Shown: in pieces, positions 1 through 8,820 of the stretch
Position numbering within the stretch: the first letter of the stretch is position 1
How the letters are laid out: each line of letters starts with the position of its first letter
Assembly: GCA_002372175.1 (NCBI GenBank)
Contig: DFIS01000023.1
Span: 1 to 51,381, forward strand
Direction of reading: 5' to 3'
From: Solobacterium sp. UBA3691
Lineage (GTDB): Bacteria > Bacillota_I > Bacilli_A > Erysipelotrichales > Erysipelotrichaceae
Length of the DNA: 51,381 bases
Position numbers and translations under genes: made by a program
Notes under the pieces: model-generated
Seen by the model: only the letters and a program-made list of their open reading frames with translations
The model's database searches: none
What the model was told of the DNA's origin: nothing

Positions 1-505
1 CACCGCACTCCTGCATGACCGGACCTGTACGCTCCAGGAAATACGCAAAGTTATCCCATGCTTCCTCTACCGTATATACACGGTCATTCTTCACCTCATT
101 GATCCTGCCGTCAGCCTCATCGTAGTATGCCGAAACACCGCCGCGGGTATGTGCTCTCGCCTCTCTGCCGGAACGGAAGATCCCGTTAGGCTGCCAGGCA
201 ACAGACACCGTATCATACCCCGCTTCTGCCGCAACACGCACAAACGCATTGAACTTGTCGATCTCCTGATCACGGGTATCCCAGCCAAGATCGATCGCCG
301 GATTCTTCTGCAGCGTCATGCATGACAGCAGCACCGGGGTAATACCGAAATGTGCAAACCTGGTACGGATATCATTCAGGATGTTAATATCGACCTCTTC
401 TTCTTTAATATTCAGTTCAACATGTTCCACACCCATCTCACGGATAAAAGCGAGGGAATCATCATCGATCGAAGAGATCACCGGTATCGTTACTTTCATT
501 GTCAT
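1..505 (-). CDS. Mannonate-dehydratase-like TIM-barrel enzyme, partial (C-terminus outside window)
   Basis: Reading from the ATG at 505, with AAGGAG seven bases upstream, the frame stays open to the window edge, giving about 168 residues. The start reads MTMKVTIPVISSIDDDSL. Later segments SVAWQPNGIF, HTRGGVSAYYDE and FLERTGPVMQECGV resemble the xylose-isomerase-like TIM barrel of mannonate dehydratases (UxuA type), which dehydrate D-mannonate to 2-keto-3-deoxygluconate. The metal ligands expected further on are not in the window, so the family is likely but the substrate is not proven. It lies 15 bases after an aldo/keto reductase and two regulators on the same strand, which fits a sugar-acid utilisation operon. 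A sugar-phosphate isomerase/epimerase is the main alternative. Confidence 0.65.
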   Translation of the reverse strand, partial: MTMKVTIPVISSIDDDSLAFIREMGVEHVELNIKEEEVDINILNDIRTRFAHFGITPVLLSCMTLQKNPAIDLGWDTRDQEIDKFNAFVRVAAEAGYDTVSVAWQPNGIFRSGREARAHTRGGVSAYYDEADGRINEVKNDRVYTVEEAWDNFAYFLERTGPVMQECG

Positions 506-520
506 TGTTCTTCTCCTTTA

Positions 521-1372
521 TTACTGCATATCCAGTCTGACTTTGTGTGTAGGTGCCGGGAAAGCCTGATCCAGCAGTGCGCATTCCTCAGCTGTAAGGA
601 CGATCTCGGCAGCCTCTCTGTTTGCCTTCACATGTACGGCAGAGGATGCCTTCGGGATCGATATCACATTATCTCTGATCATCGTAAAGGCCAGCAGGAT
701 CTGCAGCACATCACAGTCATGCGCTTCCGCGATCTGCTTTAGCACCGGGCTGTTCAGCAGTTCCCTGCGCAGTCTGCCTGCCTGTGCCAGCGGACAGTAT
801 GCCATCATCGTGATCCCGCGTTCCTGCATCCAGGGTAAGAGTTCATACTCGACCCCGCGGCTGCCCAGATGATAGAGCACCTGGTTGACCATGCAGTTCT
901 CTCCGCCCTTTACACTGTACAGTTCCTGCATATCATAGGTATCAAAGTTGGACACACCCCAGCGTCTGATCTTCCCCTGTGCTTTCAGCTTCTCCATGCA
1001 TGCGACTGTCTCCGCCAGCGGAATACTGCCTGGCCAGTGCAGCAGATACAGATCCAGATAGTCTGTACCCAATCTCTCCAGAGATGCCTCACAGCTGTCA
1101 AAGATATTTCTTCTGCCGGCATTCCATGGATACACCTTCGATACAAGGAACAGCTTCTCACGGTCATAGGGCTGTATCGCTTCCCCGATCAGTTCTTCGG
1201 AAGCTCCTTCCCCGTACATCTCGGCAGTATCGATCAGCGTCATCCCGTGATCGATCCCCCAGCGCAGTGCTTCCAGTTCTCCGGCATACTTCCGTGATGA
1301 TTCACCCATATACCAGGTTCCCTGTCCCAGCTGCGGAACCTCTGTACCGTCTTTCAGTATTACATTTCTCAT
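521..1372 (-). CDS. Aldo/keto reductase
   Basis: A 283-residue single-domain NADPH-dependent oxidoreductase of the aldo/keto reductase superfamily. The catalytic tetrad is visible: D48 and Y53 in IDTAEMYGEG, K79 in LVSKVYPWNAG and H112 in LYLLHWPG. The cofactor-side segment IPKASS is near the C-terminus. The ATG at 1372 follows GAGGACTGAAG, which overlaps the stop of the regulator gene before it. The stop is 15 bases before the mannonate-dehydratase-like gene. By context it may interconvert a keto sugar acid and its alcohol, for example taking the mannonate oxidoreductase step; this is inference. Cytoplasmic. Confidence 0.88.
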   Translation of the reverse strand: MRNVILKDGTEVPQLGQGTWYMGESSRKYAGELEALRWGIDHGMTLIDTAEMYGEGASEELIGEAIQPYDREKLFLVSKVYPWNAGRRNIFDSCEASLERLGTDYLDLYLLHWPGSIPLAETVACMEKLKAQGKIRRWGVSNFDTYDMQELYSVKGGENCMVNQVLYHLGSRGVEYELLPWMQERGITMMAYCPLAQAGRLRRELLNSPVLKQIAEAHDCDVLQILLAFTMIRDNVISIPKASSAVHVKANREAAEIVLTAEECALLDQAFPAPTHKVRLDMQ

Positions 1373-1374
1373 CT

Positions 1375-3249
1375 TCAGTCCTCAATTCCGTACTTCTTCA
1401 TATATCTCCACAGGGTCGTCTTCGATATACCGAGATCTTCGGCTACCTTCTCCCTGCGTCCGTGGTACTTCTGCAGTAATTTGATGATCTCGGCAGCTTT
1501 CCTGTCCTTGTAGGGAAGCTCCGGTTCCTTCTCCTGTTTCGGTGTGATAAAGGTATGTTCCAGCAGTCTTCTGACATACTCACCATCAGCATCACGCTTG
1601 ACCGCCAGCAGAACGATACGCTGACAGACATTGCGCAGCTGCGGCAGATTCCCCGGCCAGGCATATCCTGTAAGCAGATCCCGCGCCTCCGCCGTCAGAT
1701 GCACAAACTTGTCATACTGCTTCTGGTAGTACTCCGTATACGTCTGTATATACATGCGGACATCTTCCGGTCTCTCCCGCAGCGGTTTCAGATCCAGCTT
1801 TACGGTACTCAGTTCATAGTACAGATCATTGCGGAACTTTCCCTCTTCGATCAGTGCCGAAAGATCCGTCTCGGTTGCGGCAATGACCCTGACATTGGCA
1901 TTGATAAACTGCCCCGACGTATTCGTCAGCCGGCGTCCGTTGATCAGTGAACGCAGCTTGTACTGTGATTCCGGTGAGAGTCTTTCCACATTCTTCAGAT
2001 ACAGGGTGCCATCCTGCGCCAGCTCCGCCAGACACGGTCTTTCATTTCTTTCCGTATCTCTGCCAAACAGCATCTCATCGATCTTCTCAGGGGCATAGCC
2101 GCTGCATTCGATCTCAATAAAGCTGTTATCTCTCTGTATCGACGCATTGTGTATGCACTCGGCCAGGATCGACTTCTCGACCCCGCGCTCACCGGTAAGC
2201 AATACCGACGTCCCGTAGCCGGCGATCTGTCTGGCTGTACGGACGATCATCCGCATCGACTCCGATTCCCACTGATTGCGTTCAAAGGTCTCGCTGGCGA
2301 TATGTCCTCTGCGGGTCAGCTCTCTGCGCAGTTCCTGATCCAGCTGACGGATCCTGCGTCCCTCCTGGAAGGTCAGGATCGCACCGGTTACCTTGTTTTC
2401 CACACCGACAGGCATGATACTGACAGCATAGCTGACATTCCGGTACAGGATCATCGCCAGCACGGTCTCGTTCATATCCCCGTTCGGCATCTCCTTCAGC
2501 TCCGGGATCAGCTCCTGGATATGCCTGCCGATGATCTCTTCCGGCTCTTCCGCAAAGATCCCCATCATGACCCGGTTGGCCTTCTGGATCCTGCCGTCCA
2601 TATCCATCTGAAGAATACCGTTGAAGTTATTCTCAAACATGGCATTCAGCTCAGCCGCATCCCTGCGCTCCGTATCGATCTGCTCAGCGATCTGCTGGGC
2701 CATCATCAGCGTCTCCGAAAGACCTTCGGTACCGCCCGAGGCAAAGTACGCCGGAATACCGAAAGCTTTTGCCAGCTGACAGCAGTGCCGGCCGCCGATC
2801 ACCGCATCCGCATGTTCCGCGACACTCTGCCGCAGTGCCTCATCCATCTCTTCAATTGTATTGACATAGTGTTTGCACACATTGATGCCGAACAGCTCCG
2901 GGAAGTGGGAAACATCGCTGTACATGTTCTGATAACCGATCAGGGATACCGTAATATCCGTACGGTTAAGATCCTTCTGGATCTGCCTGACCATCACGGC
3001 GATCTCCTGTGCCGTAATACGTAAAGGTACGACCTGAAGATCCGTGATCTCCTGGATCATCTCCGCCTGCAGACCTCTGGCCACGAACAGATCGCACCCC
3101 TGCGCGATCAGTCTCTCCGCCGTCGACTTTACCGCCGCATTCGATATCTGCTCAATATACATCGGCTCTATGTTCGGATATTGTCTGATAGCGTCTCTGA
3201 CATTTTCAAAGGGTATTGACCCCGGCAGTAATACTGCAGCTTTTGCCAT
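1375..3249 (-). CDS. PrpR-N / PAS / AAA+ / Fis-HTH regulator with a degenerate AAA+ domain
   Basis: This 624-residue protein has the layout of PrpR-type sigma-54 activators: a PrpR-N sensor fold (about 1-195), a PAS domain (about 200-310), an AAA+ module (about 325-555) and a Fis-type helix-turn-helix (about 585-620, VAEDLGISKTTLWRYMKKYG). The AAA+ core is damaged. Walker A reads GERGVEKS (353-360), lacking the second glycine. Walker B reads GTLYLKNV (414-421), with K-N where D-E is expected. The GAFTGA loop after LFG (about 394-396) is absent. The arginine-finger segment GKFRNDLYYEL and sensor-2 region GNLPQLRN remain. It probably cannot activate sigma-54 polymerase and may act as a ligand-controlled DNA-binding regulator. 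It follows a CdaR/PucR regulator by 3 bases and precedes the aldo/keto reductase. Confidence 0.85.
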   Translation of the reverse strand: MAKAAVLLPGSIPFENVRDAIRQYPNIEPMYIEQISNAAVKSTAERLIAQGCDLFVARGLQAEMIQEITDLQVVPLRITAQEIAVMVRQIQKDLNRTDITVSLIGYQNMYSDVSHFPELFGINVCKHYVNTIEEMDEALRQSVAEHADAVIGGRHCCQLAKAFGIPAYFASGGTEGLSETLMMAQQIAEQIDTERRDAAELNAMFENNFNGILQMDMDGRIQKANRVMMGIFAEEPEEIIGRHIQELIPELKEMPNGDMNETVLAMILYRNVSYAVSIMPVGVENKVTGAILTFQEGRRIRQLDQELRRELTRRGHIASETFERNQWESESMRMIVRTARQIAGYGTSVLLTGERGVEKSILAECIHNASIQRDNSFIEIECSGYAPEKIDEMLFGRDTERNERPCLAELAQDGTLYLKNVERLSPESQYKLRSLINGRRLTNTSGQFINANVRVIAATETDLSALIEEGKFRNDLYYELSTVKLDLKPLRERPEDVRMYIQTYTEYYQKQYDKFVHLTAEARDLLTGYAWPGNLPQLRNVCQRIVLLAVKRDADGEYVRRLLEHTFITPKQEKEPELPYKDRKAAEIIKLLQKYHGRREKVAEDLGISKTTLWRYMKKYGIED

Positions 3250-3252
3250 GGC

Positions 3253-4302
3253 TTACTTCTCCCTGTTCTTCAGGATCTTCTTCATCGTCACAATGATCGA
3301 GTATGTCATCGCATCCTCAAATTTCTTCAGATCCAGTCCTGTCTCTTTCTGTATCTTGTTCAGCCGGTATACCAGTGTATTCCGGTTGATAAAGAGCTCT
3401 TTTGCGGCATCCGTGATATTCAGCTCGGAAGCCAGAAACTTCCTTGCCGTATATGCCATCTCTTCATCCAGCGCAAAGTCCTTCTGCGTACTGAGATACG
3501 CACGGCAGATCTCCTCCGGCAATTCGCTGAGAAGACCCGCATAACCCGTCTCCGAAGCCGATACGGCATAACGCACAGGATCGGAGATCTCGGCACAGAT
3601 CAACGCTCTTTCCGCATTCTGCAGATTTCCCGGCAGAACGTAGAGATCCTCCATCAGATCACCGATCCCGGCAAAGATCTCGATCCCGTACTGCCTGTTC
3701 AGTGCCTGTATATCCGCCATGATCTTCTTCTGCAGATCCTTCTCTTCAGCAGGTCTTGTCATCTTCAGCAGGATCAGCTGATCACCGCGGGTCAGAAGAT
3801 GATCATGTTCGTGGTCGGTAAGCAGACTGTCGACAGCCTGATACATCGTCCGGTAATTCACACCCCGGCAGCGCAGAATGACCGGAAGATAGCACACCGA
3901 CGCATTGATGCCCAGCGTCTTCATGCGGCCGTAGAAATCACCGTCCTGTGTCTTTCCCTCTGCCGTCTCCAGCAGAAACTGCCGCCGGTCCTGTTCCGCC
4001 GTATCATCCTCGGACATGATCGCGATCATCGCTGCCAGCAGTGCCGCATCCCTCTTCGCCGAAGCTTCCTCACCCTGTACAAATACAGCGTACTGCGGTG
4101 CTGAACCGCTGGTCACGGCACAGCAGGCAAACCCCTGTTCCTGCACATAGTCGTCATCAATACGAAAATCCGGAACTGTCTTGCCGATCCGGGATTCATC
4201 TGAACATGCACAGATCTCGCCGGTCCTGTTGATTATGCCAAACACATTCCCGTAGGAAGCGCGCAGACGTGTAATGATCTTACGGTACTTTCGATTCTCC
4301 AT
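3253..4302 (-). CDS. CdaR/PucR-family transcriptional regulator
   Basis: A transcription factor of about 349 residues. The C-terminal helix-turn-helix of the PucR/CdaR type is clear: LNITDAAKELFINRNTLVYR, then KIQKETGLDLKKFED. The N-terminal part (YGNVFGIINRTGEICA, then SRIGKTV) resembles the sugar-diacid recognition domain of CdaR. The middle region (about 130-250) fits the GGDEF-like domain of this family. The frame can begin at a GTG (4314), but the ATG at 4302 has a GTGGGG ribosome-binding site six bases upstream and is preferred. It starts the minus-strand locus of a second regulator, an aldo/keto reductase and a mannonate-dehydratase-like enzyme, so control of hexuronate or sugar-diacid use is a reasonable inference. 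Confidence 0.82.
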   Translation of the reverse strand: MENRKYRKIITRLRASYGNVFGIINRTGEICACSDESRIGKTVPDFRIDDDYVQEQGFACCAVTSGSAPQYAVFVQGEEASAKRDAALLAAMIAIMSEDDTAEQDRRQFLLETAEGKTQDGDFYGRMKTLGINASVCYLPVILRCRGVNYRTMYQAVDSLLTDHEHDHLLTRGDQLILLKMTRPAEEKDLQKKIMADIQALNRQYGIEIFAGIGDLMEDLYVLPGNLQNAERALICAEISDPVRYAVSASETGYAGLLSELPEEICRAYLSTQKDFALDEEMAYTARKFLASELNITDAAKELFINRNTLVYRLNKIQKETGLDLKKFEDAMTYSIIVTMKKILKNREK

Positions 4303-4392
4303 ATACTGCCCCACTTCAAATTGAAACTCTTTGAAACCAATTCATTCAGTTATGAACCTGTATTTCTATCATACTCTATATCCTGCCTGAAC

Positions 4393-4419
4393 AAAAAGAA
4401 CGAACTTTCCAGTCCGCTC
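4393..4419 (-). terminator. Intrinsic terminator after parB
   Basis: On the minus strand a nine-pair stem (GAGCGGACT / AGTTCGTTC, with two G-U pairs) and GGAA tetraloop is followed by TTTTTGTT. It sits just past the parB stop and closes the rsmG-noc-parA-parB group. Confidence 0.8.
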
Positions 4420-4429
4420 TTTTCATTGT

Positions 4430-5332
4430 TCAGTTCTGCTGGCTCTCTTCGATACAGTTCAGCAGTTCCAGGATCCTGTTCAGGTCCTCCGTACCGGAAT
4501 AGCTGATCGTCATGGCCTTGGGCGAGATATCCACCTTGGTGCCAAGTTTGCTCTGCATGCGGTATTCCAGATCTCTGATCCAGGGATCTTTTTCCTTTGT
4601 GTCTTTCTTTTTCGTTACCGGTTTATCCTGCAGCGTCTTGACATACTTCTCTACTTCTCTGACCGACATCTTCTTCCGCAGGATCTCCTGTGCCGCATCA
4701 TACATCTGGTCATCATCCTTTAATGCCAGAAGAGGTCTTACATGTCCCATCGTCAGCTTTTTATTGATGACCAGAGACTGTACATCGGAAGGAAGCTTCA
4801 GCAGTCTCATCATATTTGCGCAGTATTCTCTGGACTTGCCTACTCTCTGTGCCAGCTTCTCCTGGGTGTAGTTGAGTCTGGTGACTAAGCTGTCATAGGC
4901 GGCAGCTTCCTCGATCGGATTCAGATCTTCTCTCTGTACATTCTCGAGGATCGAGATCTCCATCATCTCTTCTTCGGAGAAGGCTACCTCGATGGCCGGT
5001 ACCGTGGTCAGACCTGCGATCCTGGCTGCTCTGAGTCTTCTTTCACCGGTGATCAGCTCATACCCGCGTACGCTCTTTCTGACCAGCAGAGGTGTAAAGA
5101 TACCGTGCTGACGGATCGAGTCTGCCAGTTCATTCAGAGCTTTCTGATCAAACTCCTTACGCGGCTGATACGGATTGGGACGGATCTCTTCCACAGGGAT
5201 CTCAACTTCTTTTCTTCCCGGCACTTCTCTGCCGCCGGTCTGTATATCATCAAGGAAGTGTTCTACATCTGTCTCTACACCAAACAGAGAACCAAGTCCC
5301 TTATGTAAAGCTTTATTGTTGTCTTTGGGCAT
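4430..5332 (-). CDS. parB: Chromosome-partitioning protein ParB (Spo0J)
   Basis: A 300-residue CTP-dependent clamp that loads at parS, spreads on DNA and organises the origin region with ParA and SMC. The N-terminal ParB/Srx CTP-binding domain shows PYQPRKEFD, GERRLRAARIAG and ENVQREDLNPIEEA. The helix-turn-helix follows (TQEKLAQRVGKSREYCANMM, then GHVRPLLAL), and a short C-terminal dimerisation domain ends the protein. The start ATG shares one base with the parA stop, so the two are translationally coupled. Two perfect parS sites occur in this window, at 16353 and 17750. It is distinguished from the neighbouring Noc by its position directly behind parA and by its N-terminal KGLGSLFG motif. 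Confidence 0.96.
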   Translation of the reverse strand: MPKDNNKALHKGLGSLFGVETDVEHFLDDIQTGGREVPGRKEVEIPVEEIRPNPYQPRKEFDQKALNELADSIRQHGIFTPLLVRKSVRGYELITGERRLRAARIAGLTTVPAIEVAFSEEEMMEISILENVQREDLNPIEEAAAYDSLVTRLNYTQEKLAQRVGKSREYCANMMRLLKLPSDVQSLVINKKLTMGHVRPLLALKDDDQMYDAAQEILRKKMSVREVEKYVKTLQDKPVTKKKDTKEKDPWIRDLEYRMQSKLGTKVDISPKAMTISYSGTEDLNRILELLNCIEESQQN

Positions 5333-6123
5333 CAGTTCACCCCTTTCTCGTTCTGGATCAGGAATTCCTTGACCAAAGCCGCATATGCCTTGGCTCCCTC
5401 CGAACGTGTATCATACTCAAAGATGGATTCCTCACGGCTGGGTGCTTCACTCAGCCTGACATTCCGGGGAATATAACACCTGTATACTTTCTCCTTAAAG
5501 TACTTTCTGACTTCCTTCTGTACCTCTACCGACAGATTCGTACGGGCATCAAACATGGTCAGAAGCACACCCTCGATCGACAGTGCCGGATTAAACAGTT
5601 TCTGTACAAGACGGATCGTACTTAATAACTGTGTCAGTCCTTCCAGCGCAAAGTATTCACACTGTACCGGGATCAGTACGGAGTCGGCTGCGGTCAGTGC
5701 ATTCTGGTTCAGCAGATTCAGGGAGGGCGGACAGTCGATGATGATATAGTCATACTTCTCTCTGATCGGATTCAGCTTGTTTTTCAGCAGCTGTTCTCTG
5801 CCTACCTGGTAGGATGCCGATGCCAGTTCGATATCTACACCTGCGAGGTCTACGCTTGCCGGCAGGACGTCGATCGGCGGCATGTCCAGGGTCACCGTGT
5901 TGTCGGATGCACTGTCTTCGTCAACGAGGACTTCATATGTCGTATTCTTGTTCCGGGAGCGGTTCCGGTCAGCCCCGATACCGTGTGACGCATTGCACTG
6001 CGGATCGAGGTCCACAAGCAGGATCTTCTTCCCCGTATAGGCAAGGCCTGCCGCAAGATTGATACTGGTGGTCGTTTTTCCCACACCGCCCTTTTGATTA
6101 ACTACTGCTATGATCTTTCCCAT
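5332..6123 (-). CDS. parA: Chromosome-partitioning ATPase ParA (Soj)
   Basis: A 263-residue deviant-Walker ATPase, partner of ParB in origin segregation and, in Bacillus, a regulator of DnaA. The deviant Walker A motif KGGVGKTTTSINLA is at residues 11-24. The A' motif (LLVDLDPQCNAS) and Walker B (YDYIIIDCPPSLNLLNQNAL) are intact, and the late motif FDARTNLSVEV is present. There is no N-terminal DNA-binding extension, so it is the short chromosomal Soj type. GAGGACAT lies just before the ATG. It starts 11 bases after the noc stop and overlaps parB by one base. Confidence 0.96.
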   Translation of the reverse strand: MGKIIAVVNQKGGVGKTTTSINLAAGLAYTGKKILLVDLDPQCNASHGIGADRNRSRNKNTTYEVLVDEDSASDNTVTLDMPPIDVLPASVDLAGVDIELASASYQVGREQLLKNKLNPIREKYDYIIIDCPPSLNLLNQNALTAADSVLIPVQCEYFALEGLTQLLSTIRLVQKLFNPALSIEGVLLTMFDARTNLSVEVQKEVRKYFKEKVYRCYIPRNVRLSEAPSREESIFEYDTRSEGAKAYAALVKEFLIQNEKGVN

Positions 6124-6134
6124 ATTCTATGTCC

Positions 6135-6941
6135 TCAGGATTTCGGAAATCTGACGATGATCCGTACATCGGTCAGGGTCTCTTCGGTCTCCATGACGAC
6201 GTCGATCCCCATCTTCTTGATCATTCTTACACACTGGTTGACGGAGTTGATCCCGATCTGTGTGTTCCGTGTAAAGCCCTTCGTCTTCTGTCTGCGCTTT
6301 GTTTTTCCCTGCGCAAGTTTCTCAATGTAGGCTTCCGACTGCCTTACATTCAGACTTCTGTCTACGATGTAGTGGTATGCCTGCGTGCGTTTCTCTTCCG
6401 GTACCTGCAGAAGTGCCCGCGCATGTCTTTCGGTGATCTCCTTGTTTACGACTCCCTGCTGGATCTCTTCCGGCAGGTTGAGCAGACGGATCTTGTTGGC
6501 GATCGCTGACTGTGACTTGCCTACCTTGGCAGCCACCTGTTCCTGGGTCAGTCCCGACTGCCGCATGATCTGCAGGTAGGACTTCGCCTCCTCCACCGCT
6601 GTCAGGTCTTCACGCTGGATATTCTCGATCAGTGCCAGTTCAGCTGCCTGATTCTCACTCGGAGAAAGGACATAGCACGGCAGTTCCGTAAACCCTGCAC
6701 GCTGGCATGCCCGGAATCTTCGCTCACCGGCGATGATCTCGTAGTGGTCTTCGACCGCTCTGACCGTGATCGGCTGCACAAGTCCGTTCTGGCGGATCGA
6801 CTCCGTCAGTTCGTTCATGGCTTCCTCGTCAAAGTTCAGACGCGGCTGGTAGCGTGAAGGCTGTATCTGACTGACAGGGATCTGTACTACCTTCCCTGTG
6901 TGGTCGCTTCCGATCAGCTCCAGAATATTTACTTCCGTCAT
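6135..6941 (-). CDS. noc: Nucleoid occlusion protein Noc (ParB paralogue)
   Basis: 268 residues with the ParB domain order: YQPRLNFDEEAMNEL, GERRFRACQRAG, ENIQREDLTAVEEA, then a helix-turn-helix (TQEQVAAKVGKSQSAIANK) and ITERHARALL. In Firmicutes the second ParB-like gene between rsmG and parA is Noc, a membrane-associated DNA-binding protein that stops Z-ring assembly over the nucleoid. The N-terminus (MTEVNILELIGSD) is short and could form a small amphipathic segment, as in Bacillus Noc. CGGAGAGGAG precedes the ATG. The specificity residues cannot be read by eye, so separation from ParB rests on order and overall sequence. Confidence 0.88.
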   Translation of the reverse strand: MTEVNILELIGSDHTGKVVQIPVSQIQPSRYQPRLNFDEEAMNELTESIRQNGLVQPITVRAVEDHYEIIAGERRFRACQRAGFTELPCYVLSPSENQAAELALIENIQREDLTAVEEAKSYLQIMRQSGLTQEQVAAKVGKSQSAIANKIRLLNLPEEIQQGVVNKEITERHARALLQVPEEKRTQAYHYIVDRSLNVRQSEAYIEKLAQGKTKRRQKTKGFTRNTQIGINSVNQCVRMIKKMGIDVVMETEETLTDVRIIVRFPKS

Positions 6942-6959
6942 ATATACTCCTCTCCGTCC

Positions 6960-7658
6960 TCAAAGAGGTCTCTTACGGATCTGTCCGTAATTCCTTGGAT
7001 ATTTCCCGGGTGTTATGTGTTCTTTTCCTGTTGTTATTATCGTGCGTTTATCCCCCGATGGCAATTCATATTCATGGATCTGTCCGGGTGCACAGCCCAG
7101 GATCTGCAGGGCATGACCGGCTTCGTTAAGTTCTTCATATCCCTTACTGCCCTTCATCGAGACAAATGTCCCGCCCGGTTTCAGCAGCGGTACGCAAAGC
7201 TCAGCCAATACTGGTAATGCGGCCACAGCCCTTGCCGTCACGATATCTGCCTGTTCCCGGTGTTCCCTGACGTACTCCTCGGCCCGCTGATTCACCACTG
7301 TCACATTGCGCAGCTGCAGTCTGTCCCTGACTTCTTCAAGGAAGCGGCACCGCTTGCCCGTAGGTTCGATCAGGATCACGTCGAGATCCTTCCTGACCAA
7401 AGCCAGAACGATCCCGGGAAATCCCGCCCCGCTGCCGACATCCTCTACTCTGCCATGGAAATCTGTCACTGACAGCGGATACAGAGAATCATAAAAGTGC
7501 TTCTCCGTGATCTCTTCGGGATCGGTGATCGCGGTCAGATTAAACTCCCGGTTTCTTTCAATCAGCAGCTCCATGTATATAGCCAGCGCATCACACATGT
7601 CCGGGGTGATCTCAATACCGATCTTCTTTGCCTGTACTGTCAGTTCTTCTATCTTCAT
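6960..7658 (-). CDS. rsmG: 16S rRNA (guanine-N7) methyltransferase RsmG
   Basis: 232 residues. RsmG methylates G527 of 16S rRNA using S-adenosylmethionine. The SAM-binding loop VEDVGSGAGFPGIVLAL is at about 71-87, the family segment FNLTAITDPEEITEKHFYDS precedes it, and VTARAVAALPVLAEL follows. AAGGATATAAG before the ATG is a good ribosome-binding site. The gene begins one base after the stop of the glycosyl-hydrolase-like lipoprotein gene and is followed by noc, the usual Firmicute order. Two CCCGGG palindromes resembling Noc sites occur inside it (7001 and 7409). Confidence 0.95.
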   Translation of the reverse strand: MKIEELTVQAKKIGIEITPDMCDALAIYMELLIERNREFNLTAITDPEEITEKHFYDSLYPLSVTDFHGRVEDVGSGAGFPGIVLALVRKDLDVILIEPTGKRCRFLEEVRDRLQLRNVTVVNQRAEEYVREHREQADIVTARAVAALPVLAELCVPLLKPGGTFVSMKGSKGYEELNEAGHALQILGCAPGQIHEYELPSGDKRTIITTGKEHITPGKYPRNYGQIRKRPL

Positions 7659-7659
7659 C

Positions 7660-8820
7660 TTATATCCTTAAGTATTTCAGTTCCTCTTCGGCCGCTTCCT
7701 GTACTTCTTCTGCCGGCGCAAACAGTGATCCATACCGGAACATCGCATATCCCTTACATTCACTGCCCAGCGCATATGCAAGCTGTCTGGCCAGGATGTC
7801 ATGACTGTCGATCCACTCACTTGCCGCATCTCCGGCATAGCCGTCATTCGCACCGACCTTGTATGCCGCAAGACCGATGATCAGATCGCAGTTCCTGTCC
7901 CCGACGAATGTACGCCACTCGTTGACCGTACGCGCATACGGACGGGAGGGGTTGTTAAAGCCCCAGTAGATCTGCGGTGCCAGATAGTCGATCAGTCCTT
8001 CTTCGATCCAGGCATCGGTATCCGCAAAGATCTGATCCCGGTTGTAGTCATTATTCCCTGATACCGAGATACCGAAGGTCAGATCACTGCCCTTCTTCTT
8101 TACCGTATCCCGGACTTCCCTGACCAGTTCATTGATCTGTGCCCGGCGGTAGTCCTCACGGCTGATCGCTTCGGCTGCGTTAGCTTCTCCGTAGATATAC
8201 TCATCGAAGTTTCTTCCTGTCCCGTCCGGATAGAAGTAATCATCGAAGTGGATCCCGTCCACATCGTACGTATCAAGCACTTCCTGCACAAATGACGTGA
8301 TCAGCTCACGTACTTCCGGATAGGCCGGGTTCAGGTAGTATCTGCCGTTTACCCAGCGGACCCTCTCGTTATTCTCCTTTACCCATTCCTTCAGGATAAA
8401 GCCATCTTCCCACTCTTCTGCCTCTTCCTCCAGCACCGAACGCAGAGGATTGATCCAGGCTTCTGTCCGGATCCCGTGTTCCTTTGCCTTCTGTACAAGA
8501 ATACCGAACGGATCATAGTCAGCGTCCTGCACGTCCTTACTCATCGGATAGATCTTTGACGGGAAGTATGCATCGGTATAGGCACAGACATGGATATACA
8601 GGGTATTGATACCGATGGAATCCAGATCCTCCATGATCTTGTCCGCCATCGCCTCATACCCCTTCTGATCTCTGCCGGCCAGGATCTCCCGGTAGTCCGG
8701 ATAGGCAAACCACATTGCCCGCACCGTCTCCGGCATCTCCCGCTTCTCCTGCGTACAGCCCGCAAACACTGTACATATGCAGAACAGGATCAGAAACAGA
8801 ATATGCTTATGCTTTGACAT
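7660..8820 (-). CDS. Glycosyl-hydrolase-like (GHL10/DUF187) lipoprotein
   Basis: About 386 residues. The N-terminus MSKHKHILFLILFCICTVFA followed by GC is a lipoprotein signal with a lipobox cysteine, so the protein is exported and anchored to the outer face of the membrane. The body is a TIM-barrel-like domain of the GHL10/DUF187 (YngK) type: TVRAMWFAYPDY, GINTLYIHVCAYTDAYFPS, EAWINPLRS, VDGIHFDDYFYPDG, DLTFGISVSGNND and LAPQIYWGF. The acidic residues of HFDDYFYP are the likely catalytic ones. A substrate in the cell wall or an exopolysaccharide is possible but not shown. An upstream in-frame ATG (8838) adds six residues and has no ribosome-binding site. The gene overlaps the ThyX-like gene by 14 bases. 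Confidence 0.8.
   Translation of the reverse strand: MSKHKHILFLILFCICTVFAGCTQEKREMPETVRAMWFAYPDYREILAGRDQKGYEAMADKIMEDLDSIGINTLYIHVCAYTDAYFPSKIYPMSKDVQDADYDPFGILVQKAKEHGIRTEAWINPLRSVLEEEAEEWEDGFILKEWVKENNERVRWVNGRYYLNPAYPEVRELITSFVQEVLDTYDVDGIHFDDYFYPDGTGRNFDEYIYGEANAAEAISREDYRRAQINELVREVRDTVKKKGSDLTFGISVSGNNDYNRDQIFADTDAWIEEGLIDYLAPQIYWGFNNPSRPYARTVNEWRTFVGDRNCDLIIGLAAYKVGANDGYAGDAASEWIDSHDILARQLAYALGSECKGYAMFRYGSLFAPAEEVQEAAEEELKYLRI

Noticed and set aside
2149..3024. 291-residue plus-strand open frame opposite the PrpR-like regulator
   Set aside because: It lies fully within a well-supported gene on the other strand, has no ribosome-binding site and its His/Asp/Leu-rich translation is typical of antisense frames.
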